Shown piece by piece: positions 1 through 7,466 of a DNA stretch of 64,000 nt. The DNA is from Rhodospirillales bacterium (GTDB lineage Bacteria > Pseudomonadota > Alphaproteobacteria > Rhodospirillales > Casp-alpha2), in assembly GCA_017644185.1 (NCBI GenBank), contig JAEPMA010000001.1, positions 1-64,000 of the forward strand, written 5' to 3'. A program made the position numbers and the translations under genes. The notes below the pieces were generated by a model. That model made no database searches, was not told the DNA's origin, and saw only the letters and a list, made by a program, of their open reading frames with translations. Positions within the stretch are counted from its first letter, which is position 1. Every line of letters starts with the position of its first letter.

Positions 1-459
1 ACGGATGACGGCCGAGCCTACCGAACGCTGAACATCATCGACGAGTTCAGCCGGGAGTGCCTGGCAATCCGCGTGAAGCGGAAGCTGAACTCCACTGATG
101 TCATCGATGCTCTAACAGACCTATTCATCGTCCGAGGCATCCCGGCCTATATCCGCTCCGACAACGGGCCGGAGTTCATCGCCGATGCTGTCCGGCAATG
201 GATCAAAGCGGTCGGCGCAGATACCGCGTACATCGAACCAGGCTCACCTTGGGATATTGGTTACTGCGAGAGCTTCAACGCCCGGTTCCGGGATGAACTC
301 TTGAACGGAGAGATATTCTACAGCCTTAGGGAAGCTCAGATCGTCATCGAGCAGTGGCGACGCCACTACAATACGAAGCGGCCGCATTCAGCACTTGGAT
401 ACAGACCGCCGGCACCAGAGAGCATTATCCCCATGGAGGAAAAACGGATGATGCACTAA
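1..459 (+). CDS. IS3-family transposase OrfB, C-terminal part (cut by window edge)
   Basis: This is the integrase-core (rve, DDE) part of an IS3-family OrfB transposase. The frame is open from base 1, so the gene begins outside the window and only about 152 codons are seen. Visible motifs are DEFSREC, then RSDNGPEF carrying the second catalytic Asp, and CESFNARFRDELLNGE carrying the catalytic Glu. The C-terminal NTKRPHSALGYRPP block is typical of the family. The first catalytic Asp should lie just upstream of the window. The stop codon is 34 bases before a sequence that looks like the element's right terminal repeat. The family call is secure; the subgroup (IS407/IS511-like) is inferred from the end sequence. 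Confidence 0.93.
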   Translation, partial: TDDGRAYRTLNIIDEFSRECLAIRVKRKLNSTDVIDALTDLFIVRGIPAYIRSDNGPEFIADAVRQWIKAVGADTAYIEPGSPWDIGYCESFNARFRDELLNGEIFYSLREAQIVIEQWRRHYNTKRPHSALGYRPPAPESIIPMEEKRMMH

Positions 460-493
460 CATTCAAAACGGACCAATCGATGGGGGCAGGTCA
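1..493 (+). mobile_element. IS3-family insertion sequence, right part
   Basis: The element contains the truncated transposase and ends near 493. Read on the minus strand the end is TGACCTGCCCCC, followed by a GATTGGTCC block, which resembles terminal repeats of IS3-family members from memory. The left end is outside the window, so neither the inverted-repeat match nor a target duplication can be checked. Confidence 0.75.
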
Positions 494-579
494 CCGACTG
501 GACTTCCGCTGCCAACAGAGCGGTACTGGGTCTCGGCGGAACGGACCCTGAGCCCATACCGGCCTCCGATCACCGCCCG

Positions 580-606
580 CCCGGCAAGGCGTCTAGCCTC
601 GCCGGG
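580..606 (+). other. Stem-loop upstream of the recombinase module
   Basis: CCCGGCAAGGC (580-590) can pair with GCCTCGCCGGG (596-606), ten of eleven positions, around a five-base loop. No T-run follows, so it is not an obvious terminator. It lies about 50 bases before the DUF3489 start and may belong to that module's leader or regulatory region. Confidence 0.35.
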
Positions 607-658
607 TCGGGGTGGTGCAAGTACCCGCATCCTGTGGGCATCATTGAAGGAGGCAGAA

Positions 659-880
659 ATGACCGCAACGATTACCCAACAGAAGGCTGCAACCAAGCCC
701 GAAACCATCCTGAAGCTCGTCAGGCGTAAGAACGGCGCAACTCTGAAAGCCATGGAGCACGCGACCGGCTGGCAGCCGCACAGTGTCCGCGCCGCCCTCA
801 CGGGGCTGCGCAAAAAAGGCCACGCTATCGAACGCTCGAAGGACGGCAAGGGCGTCACGGTCTATCGGGTGGCCGAATGA
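659..880 (+). CDS. DUF3489 domain protein
   Basis: Small protein of 73 residues from the DUF3489 family, whose function is not known. Its sequence resembles a winged-helix fold: an ILKLVRRKNGATLKAM segment, then WQPHSVRAALTGLRKKGHAI, which looks like a helix-turn-helix recognition region. The ATG at 659 is preferred over an upstream in-frame TTG at 644 because an AAGGAGG-type ribosome site lies at 648-655. The gene overlaps the next one by four bases (ATGA), so they are probably translationally coupled. From established knowledge, DUF3489, DUF2924 and large serine recombinase genes often occur together in Alphaproteobacteria. A DNA-binding helper of the recombinase is a reasonable inference. 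Confidence 0.85.
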   Translation: MTATITQQKAATKPETILKLVRRKNGATLKAMEHATGWQPHSVRAALTGLRKKGHAIERSKDGKGVTVYRVAE

Positions 881-1308
881 CCCGGATCGACGAACTGAGC
901 GGCATGGAAACTGCGGAATTGCGGATGGCCTGGGAAGAAGACCTGGGCCGTCCACCCCCTACGCGGGCCAGCGATGCGTATATGCGCTCGGTGCTCGCCT
1001 ATCGCATTCAGGAATGGGCCGGCCCGAAACTATCCGCTGCTACCGTCCGCCACTTGGAGCGACTGGTAGCGCCGAACGCACGGATCGAGGCGATGCCGAT
1101 GCAGGCACGCAAGCTGAGCGCCGGCACATCGCTGCTTCGCGAATGGAACGGTGAAACCCACGAAGTACGTGTGCTGGAGAGTGGCTTCGAATACCGGGGG
1201 CGGCGGCACCGGAGCTTATCGGGTATCGCCCGAGAGATCACCGGCACCCGTTGGTCAGGCCCGGCGTTTTTCGGCTTGAAAGATCGGGATCGTGAAAATT
1301 CCGCCTGA
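877..1308 (+). CDS. DUF2924 domain protein
   Basis: A 143-residue protein of the DUF2924 family. Landmarks are the N-terminal ELSGMETAELRMAWEE helix, the central RREWNGETHEVRVLESGFEY-like beta region (here beginning LREWNG), and the C-terminal YRGRRHRSLSGIAREITG followed by WSGPAFFGL. The beta region resembles the small DNA-interacting domain of phage-type recombinase accessory proteins. The start overlaps the DUF3489 stop by four bases, and the end overlaps the recombinase gene by 17 bases. The compact module suggests one transcript. The biochemical role is unknown; an accessory function in recombination is inferred only from its constant companion genes. Confidence 0.88.
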   Translation: MTRIDELSGMETAELRMAWEEDLGRPPPTRASDAYMRSVLAYRIQEWAGPKLSAATVRHLERLVAPNARIEAMPMQARKLSAGTSLLREWNGETHEVRVLESGFEYRGRRHRSLSGIAREITGTRWSGPAFFGLKDRDRENSA

Positions 1309-3013
1309 CCGCAATCATGTCCGATGCGCGATTTACACCCGCAAATCGTCGGAGGAGGGGCTGGAGCAGGAGTTCAACTCCCTCCACGCTCAGCGCGAAG
1401 CCTGCGAGGCGTTTATCGTGAGCCAGCGGCATGAGGGCTGGAAGGCCTTGCCCGACCTCTATGATGACGGCGGTTTCTCCGGTGGCAGTATGGAGCGGCC
1501 TGGGCTTCGGCAGCTTCTCGCAGACATCGATGCGGGCAAGGTCCACGTTGTTGTCGTCTACAAGGTTGATCGACTGACACGGGCACTGGCCGACTTTGCC
1601 AAGATCGTTGAAGCCTTCGATGCCAAGGGCGTGTCATTTGTCTCCGTCACACAGCAGTTCAATACGACGACGTCGATGGGGCGATTGACGCTAAATGTGC
1701 TGCTGTCGTTCGCGCAATTTGAGCGTGAGGTCACAGGCGAGCGCATTCGAGACAAGATCGCAGCGTCCAAGAAGAAAGGCATGTGGATGGGTGGCAATCC
1801 GCCGCTCGGCTACGACGTGCGGGATCGGAAACTGGTCGTGAGCACCCCGGAAGCAGAGATCGTCCGACACATCTTTACACGGTACGCTGACCTAGGCTCC
1901 GTTCGTGAACTGAAAGTGGACCTCGATCGAGATGGGATCGTTAGCAAGGTCCGCACGAGCAAGACCGGGAATGTATCGGGAGGTAAATCCCTCTCACGCG
2001 GCGCGCTCTACAAGATGCTGTCGAACCGCATCTATGTCGGTGAGATTGTCCATAAGGATCAATTTTATCCGGGTGAGCACGATGCCATAGTCAGTTCCGA
2101 TCTTTGGGAGCGTGTGCAGACGGTGCTGAATGACAATGCCGTCGAACGCCGTGCCGGAATTAATGCGAAAGATCCAAGCCTGCTGACAGGATTGGTATTT
2201 GACGATACCGGAAACCCGCTGACCCCCAGTCATGCCAACAAGCGGGGCGTGCGGTATCGATATTACGTGAGTGTTCGGGATACCTGCGCGTCGTCGATCC
2301 GGTTACCGGGGCGGGAGTTCGAGGACCTCGTGACCGGTCAGGTCGCAGGTCTTCTGCAAGACCCGACTAGATTATTCGAAGTCATACCAGAAGGCGATGG
2401 TGATGTTGCAGCGCGCCGCGCACTTCTGGAACGGGCGAAAGTGGTCGCAACGCGGATTGGCACTGACGAGCATGTCGCGCGCAAAAATGTGGTACATGGC
2501 ATTGTGTCGCGGATCGATGTCGGCCGAGAGGCCATCTCGCTTTCGATCGACCGAGGTGGACTCGCGAACCTGCTCTTGGTCGATGGATATTGGGCTGCGC
2601 CTCATAGCGAGGACAGTATCTTCCTGGTATCTTGTCCATATCGGATCAAGCGACGCGGGGTAGAAACACGCCTAATCGTTTCCAACGAGAAAATTGACCG
2701 ACCGGCACGACCGGACGCGTCCTTGATGCGCGCGGTCGCCAAGGCCTTCGTTTGGAATCGAAGGATTGTGACCGGTGACGTGAACTCTATGGCCGACATC
2801 ATCAGAGAGGAAGGCGTTGCCTCACGTTACGTCCGTAAGCTGCTGCCCTTGGCGCATCTGGCACCTGATATCGTGGAGGCGATCTGCGCGGGGCATCAAC
2901 CGCCGGATTTGAACTTAGAAACCCTGGTCTATACCGACCTCCCGAACGACTGGTCAGATCAGCGCCGCAAGTTTGGGTTCAATCCGAAACTTGATGATGT
3001 TTCGATCAGCTAA
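1292..3013 (+). CDS. Large serine recombinase (site-specific integrase family)
   Basis: A 573-residue large serine recombinase expected to cut and rejoin DNA at attachment sites through a covalent phosphoserine link. The resolvase domain covers about residues 10-160 and shows the YTRKSS motif with the likely nucleophile Ser19, then KVDRLTR and the SFAQFEREVTGERIRDK helix. The recombinase domain begins near GGNPPLGYDV (about residue 170) and continues through a basic ALYKMLSNRIYVGEIVHK segment. A typical zinc-ribbon cysteine cluster is not obvious. GTG at 1292 is taken as the start because the next ATG is out of frame. It overlaps the DUF2924 gene. The protein probably mobilises the surrounding element, but no attachment sites could be identified. 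Confidence 0.92.
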   Translation: MKIPPDRNHVRCAIYTRKSSEEGLEQEFNSLHAQREACEAFIVSQRHEGWKALPDLYDDGGFSGGSMERPGLRQLLADIDAGKVHVVVVYKVDRLTRALADFAKIVEAFDAKGVSFVSVTQQFNTTTSMGRLTLNVLLSFAQFEREVTGERIRDKIAASKKKGMWMGGNPPLGYDVRDRKLVVSTPEAEIVRHIFTRYADLGSVRELKVDLDRDGIVSKVRTSKTGNVSGGKSLSRGALYKMLSNRIYVGEIVHKDQFYPGEHDAIVSSDLWERVQTVLNDNAVERRAGINAKDPSLLTGLVFDDTGNPLTPSHANKRGVRYRYYVSVRDTCASSIRLPGREFEDLVTGQVAGLLQDPTRLFEVIPEGDGDVAARRALLERAKVVATRIGTDEHVARKNVVHGIVSRIDVGREAISLSIDRGGLANLLLVDGYWAAPHSEDSIFLVSCPYRIKRRGVETRLIVSNEKIDRPARPDASLMRAVAKAFVWNRRIVTGDVNSMADIIREEGVASRYVRKLLPLAHLAPDIVEAICAGHQPPDLNLETLVYTDLPNDWSDQRRKFGFNPKLDDVSIS

Positions 3014-3078
3014 ATCGGTTTGTCGGCTTAGGCATTTCCAAGAAAGATCAATTGAAGACTAGGCTTGGCTAACCAATG

Positions 3079-4338
3079 CTATATCCCCAGCGCTGTCCTT
3101 ACCTCTTCAATGCTAAGTGTTTCTCTCAGAATTTCGTCATCCATGCCTTCGACTGGTGATAATGGCATTAGTTCCGGCATTTTAAAGGCTCTGCCCTCCA
3201 AGTATTCGACCAAACAAATCGCTAGGCTAACGATGTTAATCCAACGTTGGGCAATTCCACGAAGTACAAGAAGCTTTTGTAGTGGCAAATGAACTTGGCC
3301 TGTCTTTCGCCCTAAGTTCTTTGGAGAAAACTCAAACATAAGCGACAAATTCTCGTGCGTATTGCTGGAGTTGAAAGCTCGGATTTCACTGAGAATTTTG
3401 TACAGCGCGTCAAAGGCTGGACTTTGGGTATACTGCCCTCTCTTTGGGTCATAGTCTAAAAATAAAGACGATTTCAAAGCATCATCGATCATTATCGAGT
3501 TAAGCTGAACTCCAAGAAGTTGGAACATGATGAAGCTAAATTTCTGCCACTCTTCCATTTCCATTTCAAAATAGTCGTCAAACTTTGTATCACGGTGTAT
3601 CGGGTATTCCGTCATATGTTTTTTTAGGCTGCGACGGTAGTCTGACGGCTTGCCTTCATGTTTGGCTACCAACTGACTTAGCATAGCAAGTAGCTCATGC
3701 TGCAATGCTTTCGAATAAGCCGCTTCCTCAGCGGACAAGCCAGAGAAAGCCAATGGACTAAGAGCATCTTGGATGTCTCGGAAACTCGAAAAAGTATGTA
3801 TCCAGTTTCCAGTTGGCATAGGGGTCCCATTTTGTACCGCTTGTTTTGTTTCAGCGTTTCTCCCGACCTCAGCGAGAAACTTCGAAATGAACTCTGCGTC
3901 AGTCGTAAACTTGCTCGGATAGTCTAAGATCTCTCGGCGCTCGGACTCATCGACTTTCAATTGCTGAAGATGCTTTTCTAACGCCCGGCGATCTTCGCGT
4001 AGTTGCCAAATCTCTGAACGAACAAAAGTTACAATCTTTAGTAGCCCCTTTTGGTGCCGCTCGTATGCCGCACGATATTCTTGTTGGGTAATGCTTACGC
4101 GATTGGTCTTATCGTACCACCCACCAACACGTCCTCCGATAAGCAGGACAAAGAAATCCGCTCTTTCTATGTTTGCGATGCAGCTCTCATAGCTATGTTG
4201 ATCCAGATCCCCGCCGAAATCATTAAATTCTGATGCAAGCACTTGGCACCCGCGATCCTCTAGCGTGAACTTCAACGCACTTCGCAAGTCTCGGAAGTCG
4301 TAGATTGTCGAAGAGAGAAAGAATATGGGTCTTTTCAT
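3079..4338 (-). CDS. DUF4062 domain protein, possible cargo or defence gene
   Basis: A 419-residue protein whose first 110 residues form a DUF4062 domain: KRPIFFLSSTIYDFRDLR, then IERADFFVLLIGGRVGGWY and SITQQEYRAAYE. DUF4062 resembles TIR-like or nucleoside-processing folds and is often the N-terminal module of signalling or conflict proteins. The remaining 300 residues are helical and I do not recognise them. The ATG at 4338 is chosen because the conserved domain begins there, although an upstream ATG at 4419 is in frame. Base composition is clearly AT-richer than the neighbours, which suggests separate acquisition. The gene converges on the recombinase gene with only 65 bases between stops. 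An anti-phage role is a guess from domain and context. Confidence 0.75.
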   Translation of the reverse strand: MKRPIFFLSSTIYDFRDLRSALKFTLEDRGCQVLASEFNDFGGDLDQHSYESCIANIERADFFVLLIGGRVGGWYDKTNRVSITQQEYRAAYERHQKGLLKIVTFVRSEIWQLREDRRALEKHLQQLKVDESERREILDYPSKFTTDAEFISKFLAEVGRNAETKQAVQNGTPMPTGNWIHTFSSFRDIQDALSPLAFSGLSAEEAAYSKALQHELLAMLSQLVAKHEGKPSDYRRSLKKHMTEYPIHRDTKFDDYFEMEMEEWQKFSFIMFQLLGVQLNSIMIDDALKSSLFLDYDPKRGQYTQSPAFDALYKILSEIRAFNSSNTHENLSLMFEFSPKNLGRKTGQVHLPLQKLLVLRGIAQRWINIVSLAICLVEYLEGRAFKMPELMPLSPVEGMDDEILRETLSIEEVRTALGI

Positions 4339-4446
4339 GATTGCGCTTTCAAATCTCTGGTTCGCTAAGGTCGATATTGAAGAATACCAATTTTTAAGCG
4401 CCGTGAAGGGGACCGGCAAAAACCCAAACAGAGAAAACCTGCAAAG

Positions 4447-4472
4447 ATCGCCCCGAAACGGGCGATTTTTTC
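4447..4472 (+). terminator. Rho-independent terminator-like hairpin
   Basis: ATCGCCC (4447-4453) pairs with GGGCGAT (4460-4466) around a six-base loop and is followed by a run of T to 4472. The shape is a classic intrinsic terminator on the plus strand. The only plus-strand gene upstream is the recombinase, more than 1.4 kb away, so it may be a leftover from a displaced gene. Confidence 0.55.
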
Positions 4473-4612
4473 TCTCTCCGCACCCATTGCCGCGTGCAGA
4501 TGTCGGCTAACCCATTAGAATGTCGGAAGAAGTTCAGAGCCCTTATGCGGACCGGCGGTTCGCAGTGGGATGAATGGCGGTGGGCGCAGTCCGGGGCGAA
4601 CCCGTCTCCGAG

Positions 4613-4760
4613 ATTTCCCTGATCTGCAGGGAAAATACAGGGAAATCTTGATTCTTCGGCCTTCAAATTTGGCGTAGACGGCCGAAAAGCGCCCGTGACA
4701 GGAGTTTCATCTCAAACCTCAATAATTTGAAACAGGGAATTTTCCCTTCAGATTAGGGAA
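4613..4760. repeat. Cluster of AGGGAA/TTCCCT repeats in both orientations
   Basis: Copies are seen at 4613-4620 (TTTCCCT), 4626-4635 and 4637-4646 (CAGGGAAA type), 4733-4740 (CAGGGAAT), 4741-4748 (TTTCCCTT) and 4753-4760 (TTAGGGAA). Several form small inverted pairs. Their function is unknown. They lie next to a serine recombinase module and could be recombinase or replication protein binding sites. Confidence 0.5.
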
Positions 4761-4768
4761 TGACGGCG

Positions 4769-4776
4769 GGGAAACA
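4769..4776. repeat. IS66 target site duplication, left copy
   Basis: GGGAAACA directly abuts the left end of the IS66 element and is repeated exactly at 7347-7354. An 8-bp duplication is what IS66 transposition produces. Confidence 0.9.
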
Positions 4777-4862
4777 GTAAGCGTCCGGGGAATACACACT
4801 TTCGGGCATTAGGGCGTTTCTGATCTTGTCTCGTTGAACGATTGCAACGAGAGGAGATCGGC

Positions 4863-5357
4863 ATGACGGAAGAATTTGTGAAACGACCACGCTACGGCGA
4901 GGCGTTCTGGCGGGCGCATCACGAGGCCTGGAAGCGTAGTGACCTGAATCAGCGGGAGTATTGCGAAGCTCATGACCTGTCACTGAAGGCGTTCGGGAAC
5001 TGGCGAGCGCAATTCAAGGCCGAGCCGGAGACGCCTGAGCGGAAGTTGCTGTACCGGCGCGGCGGCGTAAGTCACAGGCTTAGTCACACCCTAAGGCACA
5101 GTTTAAGTCACATGACGTATCCCAGTTCGGAGCCGACCCCGGTCATCGTGCCGGCGCGCGCCGGCCATCGCCGTCGGTTTAGCGCGTCTGAGCGTACCCA
5201 TATTCTGGCCGAGGCCAACAAGCCCGGCGCCAGCGTCTCGGAGGTTGCGAGACGCTTCGGTATTGCCCGGCGCGTGCTCTGCCGGTGGCGGCAGGAGGAG
5301 GCGGAAAAACCGGTCTTCGTCGATGTTGAGATCGCGGACGGGGAGGCGATGCCATGA
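4863..5357 (+). CDS. tnpA: IS66-family accessory protein TnpA
   Basis: A 164-residue first protein of the IS66 element. It has two DNA-binding-like parts: an N-terminal block (GEAFWRAHHEAWKRSDLNQR, then YCEAHDLSLKAFGNWRAQF) and a C-terminal helix-turn-helix (SASERTHILAEANKPGASVS, then EVARRFGIARRVLCRWRQ). The ATG at 4863 is chosen because a GAGGAG site lies at 4850-4855. The linker contains an odd repeated Ser-His pattern (SHRLSHTLRHSLSHMT), encoded by imperfect GTCACA repeats at about 5067-5115. The gene overlaps tnpB by four bases. The precise role of TnpA in IS66 transposition is not established, although it is needed together with TnpB and TnpC. Confidence 0.93.
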   Translation: MTEEFVKRPRYGEAFWRAHHEAWKRSDLNQREYCEAHDLSLKAFGNWRAQFKAEPETPERKLLYRRGGVSHRLSHTLRHSLSHMTYPSSEPTPVIVPARAGHRRRFSASERTHILAEANKPGASVSEVARRFGIARRVLCRWRQEEAEKPVFVDVEIADGEAMP

Positions 5358-5707
5358 CGATGTTGCCCGCCGGTGTGAAGGTGCACCTGGCCTATGGTTA
5401 TACGGACATGCGCAAGGGCATGGACGGGCTGGCGCTCCTGGTCCAGGAGGTGCTGCATCAGGACCCGTTCTCGGGTCATCTGTTTGTCTTCAGAGGCCGC
5501 AAGGCCAATCTGATCAAGGTCGTTTACTGGGATGGAACGGGCATGTGCCTGTTCACCAAACGGCTCGAACACGGCGTGTTCCTCTGGCCGGCCGCCATCG
5601 AGGAAGGACGGACCTTGTCGATGACCTCGACCCAGCTCAGCGCTCTGCTGGACGGCATCGATTGGCGCACGCCGGAGCGCCAATGGCGACCTGCCGTCGC
5701 CGGGTAA
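5354..5707 (+). CDS. tnpB: IS66-family accessory protein TnpB (Orf2)
   Basis: A 117-residue protein of the IS66 Orf2/TnpB family (not the IS200/IS605 nuclease of the same name). The signature begins KVHLAYGYTDMRKGMDGLA and continues with HLFVFRGRKANLIKVVYWDG, then GMCLFTKRLEHGVFLWP. Length and motifs are full and unbroken. The ATG overlaps the tnpA stop by four bases, indicating coupled translation. The gap to tnpC is about 70 bases. The protein is small and lacks a recognisable catalytic site; in this family it acts as an essential accessory factor. Confidence 0.95.
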   Translation: MTMLPAGVKVHLAYGYTDMRKGMDGLALLVQEVLHQDPFSGHLFVFRGRKANLIKVVYWDGTGMCLFTKRLEHGVFLWPAAIEEGRTLSMTSTQLSALLDGIDWRTPERQWRPAVAG

Positions 5708-5779
5708 AGCCGGCTAAATTGATGGTCTGAGGTAGCCCAATATGCTTTGTGGAGAGGTGCGGATCGGCTAGAATCTCTT

Positions 5780-7321
5780 ATGCGTTTCGAGCTTGATAGT
5801 CTGCCGTCCGATGTCGATCTCCTTCATGCTTTGGTGCGCGATATGGCAGACGCGGTCGAGACCCGCGACGACGAGATCGAACGCCTCAAGCGCATCATCA
5901 AACAGTTCCAACGGGGTCAGTTCGGCCGCCGTTCAGAGCGGTTCGATGCAGACCAGATGGCATTTGGTCTCGAAGACCTGGAAGCCGATCAAGCACGGGA
6001 TGCGGGGCGCTTCACGGAGCCCTCTGCAACCGGACCGGAGCCTGTTCGAGACAGCAGGGGGCGGCACACGCATCTCCCCGACCATCTGGAACGCACCGAT
6101 ATGTTGCTCGATGTCGAGAGCGTTGGCTGCCCCGGGTGCGGGGGCGACCTCCACGCCATCGGCGAGACCACGAGCGAGATGTTGGATTGGGTGCCGGCCC
6201 GGCTCCGTGTGGTCCGTATCCGGCGGCCACGCTACGGCTGTCGCGCCTGCGGCACGATCCACCAGGCCCCGGCCCCGGAACGGCCGATCGCGAAGGGACG
6301 GGCGACGCCCGGGCTTCTCGCTCAGGTGTTGGTGAGCAAGTACTGCGATCATACGCCGCTCTATAGGCAATCCCGGATATTCGCCCGTCAGGGTGTCGAA
6401 TTGAGCCGCTCGACCCTGGCGAGCTGGGTGGGCGGCGCATGCTGGTGGCTGGAACCGCTCCATGAACGATTGGCGGCCCACGTGTTCGCCTCAAGCAAGC
6501 TCTTTGCCGACGATACGCCGATCGGCGTGCTCGATCCTGGACGCGGGCGGACCAGAACCGGAAGGCTCTGGGTTTATGCGCGGGATGACCGGCCCTGGGC
6601 CGGGCCCGATCCACCGGCGGCCGTGTATTTTTACAGCCCCGATCGCAAGGCCGAGAGGCCGGCCGGTCATTTGGCAGACTTCGAGGGCATCTTACAGGTC
6701 GACGGTTATGCCGGGTTTGAGACGTTGGCCAGCGATGGCAGGGTCGGACTGGCGGCATGCTGGGCGCACGCACGGCGGAAGTTCTACGACTTCCACCAAG
6801 CGACCGGTTCGCCGATCGCCAAGGAGGCGCTTGCCCGCATCGCCGCGCTGTATGCGATCGAGAAGAACATCCGGGGCAGGCCTGCAGGGGATCGTATCGA
6901 GGTGCGCAGGAGCAAGTCCAAACCCGCCATCGACGCCTTGAAGCCATGGCTTGAGGGCCAGCTACAACGCCTGCCGCAACGCGGTGGGCTGGCGGATGCG
7001 GTTCGCTACACCCTAGTCCGTTGGACGGCGCTCACACGGTTTCTGGACGACGGCCGTATCGAGCTCGACAACAACCCGGTCGAGCGCGCCATCCGGCCCA
7101 TCGCGCTTGGGCGCAAGAACCACCTGTTCGCCGGATCGGACGGCGGCGCCGAACGTTGGGCAACGGTCTGCTCTCTCATCGAGACCGCCAAGCTCAATGG
7201 TGTTGAGCCTTATTCCTATCTGAAAGACGTCCTGGAACGCATGACCCACGGCCATCCGATGAGCCGAATCGATGACCTTCTTCCCTGGAACTGGAAGCAC
7301 CCCGATTCCGTCAAGCATTGA
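5780..7321 (+). CDS. tnpC: IS66-family transposase TnpC
   Basis: The catalytic protein of the element, about 513 residues from the ATG at 5780 (an upstream in-frame TTG at 5747 is possible). The order of parts is an N-terminal coiled region (ETRDDEIERLKRIIKQFQRG), a zinc-binding region with CPGCGGDLH and CRACG, and the DDE nuclease core. Catalytic-core landmarks are LFADDTPIGVL, QVDGYAGFE, and the C-terminal LDNNPVERAIRPIALGRKN. The YSYLKDVLERM tail is also typical of the family. The reading frame is intact and ends 14 bases before the right terminal repeat. Confidence 0.96.
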   Translation: MRFELDSLPSDVDLLHALVRDMADAVETRDDEIERLKRIIKQFQRGQFGRRSERFDADQMAFGLEDLEADQARDAGRFTEPSATGPEPVRDSRGRHTHLPDHLERTDMLLDVESVGCPGCGGDLHAIGETTSEMLDWVPARLRVVRIRRPRYGCRACGTIHQAPAPERPIAKGRATPGLLAQVLVSKYCDHTPLYRQSRIFARQGVELSRSTLASWVGGACWWLEPLHERLAAHVFASSKLFADDTPIGVLDPGRGRTRTGRLWVYARDDRPWAGPDPPAAVYFYSPDRKAERPAGHLADFEGILQVDGYAGFETLASDGRVGLAACWAHARRKFYDFHQATGSPIAKEALARIAALYAIEKNIRGRPAGDRIEVRRSKSKPAIDALKPWLEGQLQRLPQRGGLADAVRYTLVRWTALTRFLDDGRIELDNNPVERAIRPIALGRKNHLFAGSDGGAERWATVCSLIETAKLNGVEPYSYLKDVLERMTHGHPMSRIDDLLPWNWKHPDSVKH

Positions 7322-7346
7322 TAGGGTGCTACAACCGGACGATTAC

Positions 7347-7354
7347 GGGAAACA
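7347..7354. repeat. IS66 target site duplication, right copy
   Basis: GGGAAACA, identical to 4769-4776. Removing the IS66 and one copy restores a continuous sequence running from the AGGGAA repeat area into 7355 onward. Confidence 0.9.
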
Positions 7355-7366
7355 GAAAGTATTTGC

Positions 7367-7392
7367 GCGGATGAAATTCTTGGCAGGGGCAA
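7367..7392 (+). repeat. Solo transposon-end-like remnant
   Basis: These 26 bases match 22 of 26 positions of the right end of the DDE transposon at 25361-25386, and all four differences are transitions (positions 10, 13, 18 and 23). No transposase belongs to it here. It therefore looks like a decayed or orphan end of a related element at the border of the catabolic island. Confidence 0.5.
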
Positions 7393-7427
7393 TAGCGGCA
7401 TTCATGCTAGCCCGCCTCGTAAAAATT

Positions 7428-7446
7428 TTGTTGTCATAGACAACAA
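7428..7446. promoter_or_regulatory. MarR-type operator, TTGTTGTC palindrome
   Basis: TTGTTGTCATAGACAACAA is a perfect dyad: two 8-base arms around ATA. It ends 20 bases before the start codon of the MarR gene. A near copy sits upstream of the TRAP operon at 14120-14138, and both are followed by the same AATAATG-like bases. Autoregulation by the adjacent MarR protein is the simplest reading. Confidence 0.7.
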
Positions 7447-7466
7447 ATAATGTTACTCGCTCATTC

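Larger units (their letters stand above)
4339..4776. other. Gene-free spacer with hairpin and AGGGAA repeats
   Basis: No convincing gene lies in these 438 bases. The spacer contains a terminator-like hairpin at 4447-4472 and a cluster of short AGGGAA/TTCCCT repeats at 4613-4760. It ends exactly at the left end of the IS66 element. Short open frames here have no coding character. Confidence 0.6.
4777..7346 (+). mobile_element. Complete IS66-family insertion sequence
   Basis: The 2570-bp element carries the usual three genes tnpA, tnpB and tnpC in one orientation. The ends match: GTAAGCGTCCGG at 4777-4788, and on the opposite strand GTAATCGTCCGG at 7346-7335, one mismatch in twelve. Identical 8-bp flanks (GGGAAACA) give independent proof of the borders. 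All three frames are intact, so the element may still be active. Confidence 0.95.

Noticed and set aside
659..3013. Prophage interpretation of the serine recombinase region
   Set aside because: No capsid, terminase, portal, tail or lysis genes are present, and attachment sites cannot be identified. Only the recombinase module is supported.
4540..4615. tRNA-like impression (GGTTCG and paired G/C blocks) in the spacer
   Set aside because: The arms could not be folded into a cloverleaf with an anticodon loop and acceptor stem.
6012..6947. Long minus-strand frame opposite tnpC
   Set aside because: Arg/Pro-rich composition and complete overlap with the well-supported transposase identify it as a shadow of high-GC coding DNA.
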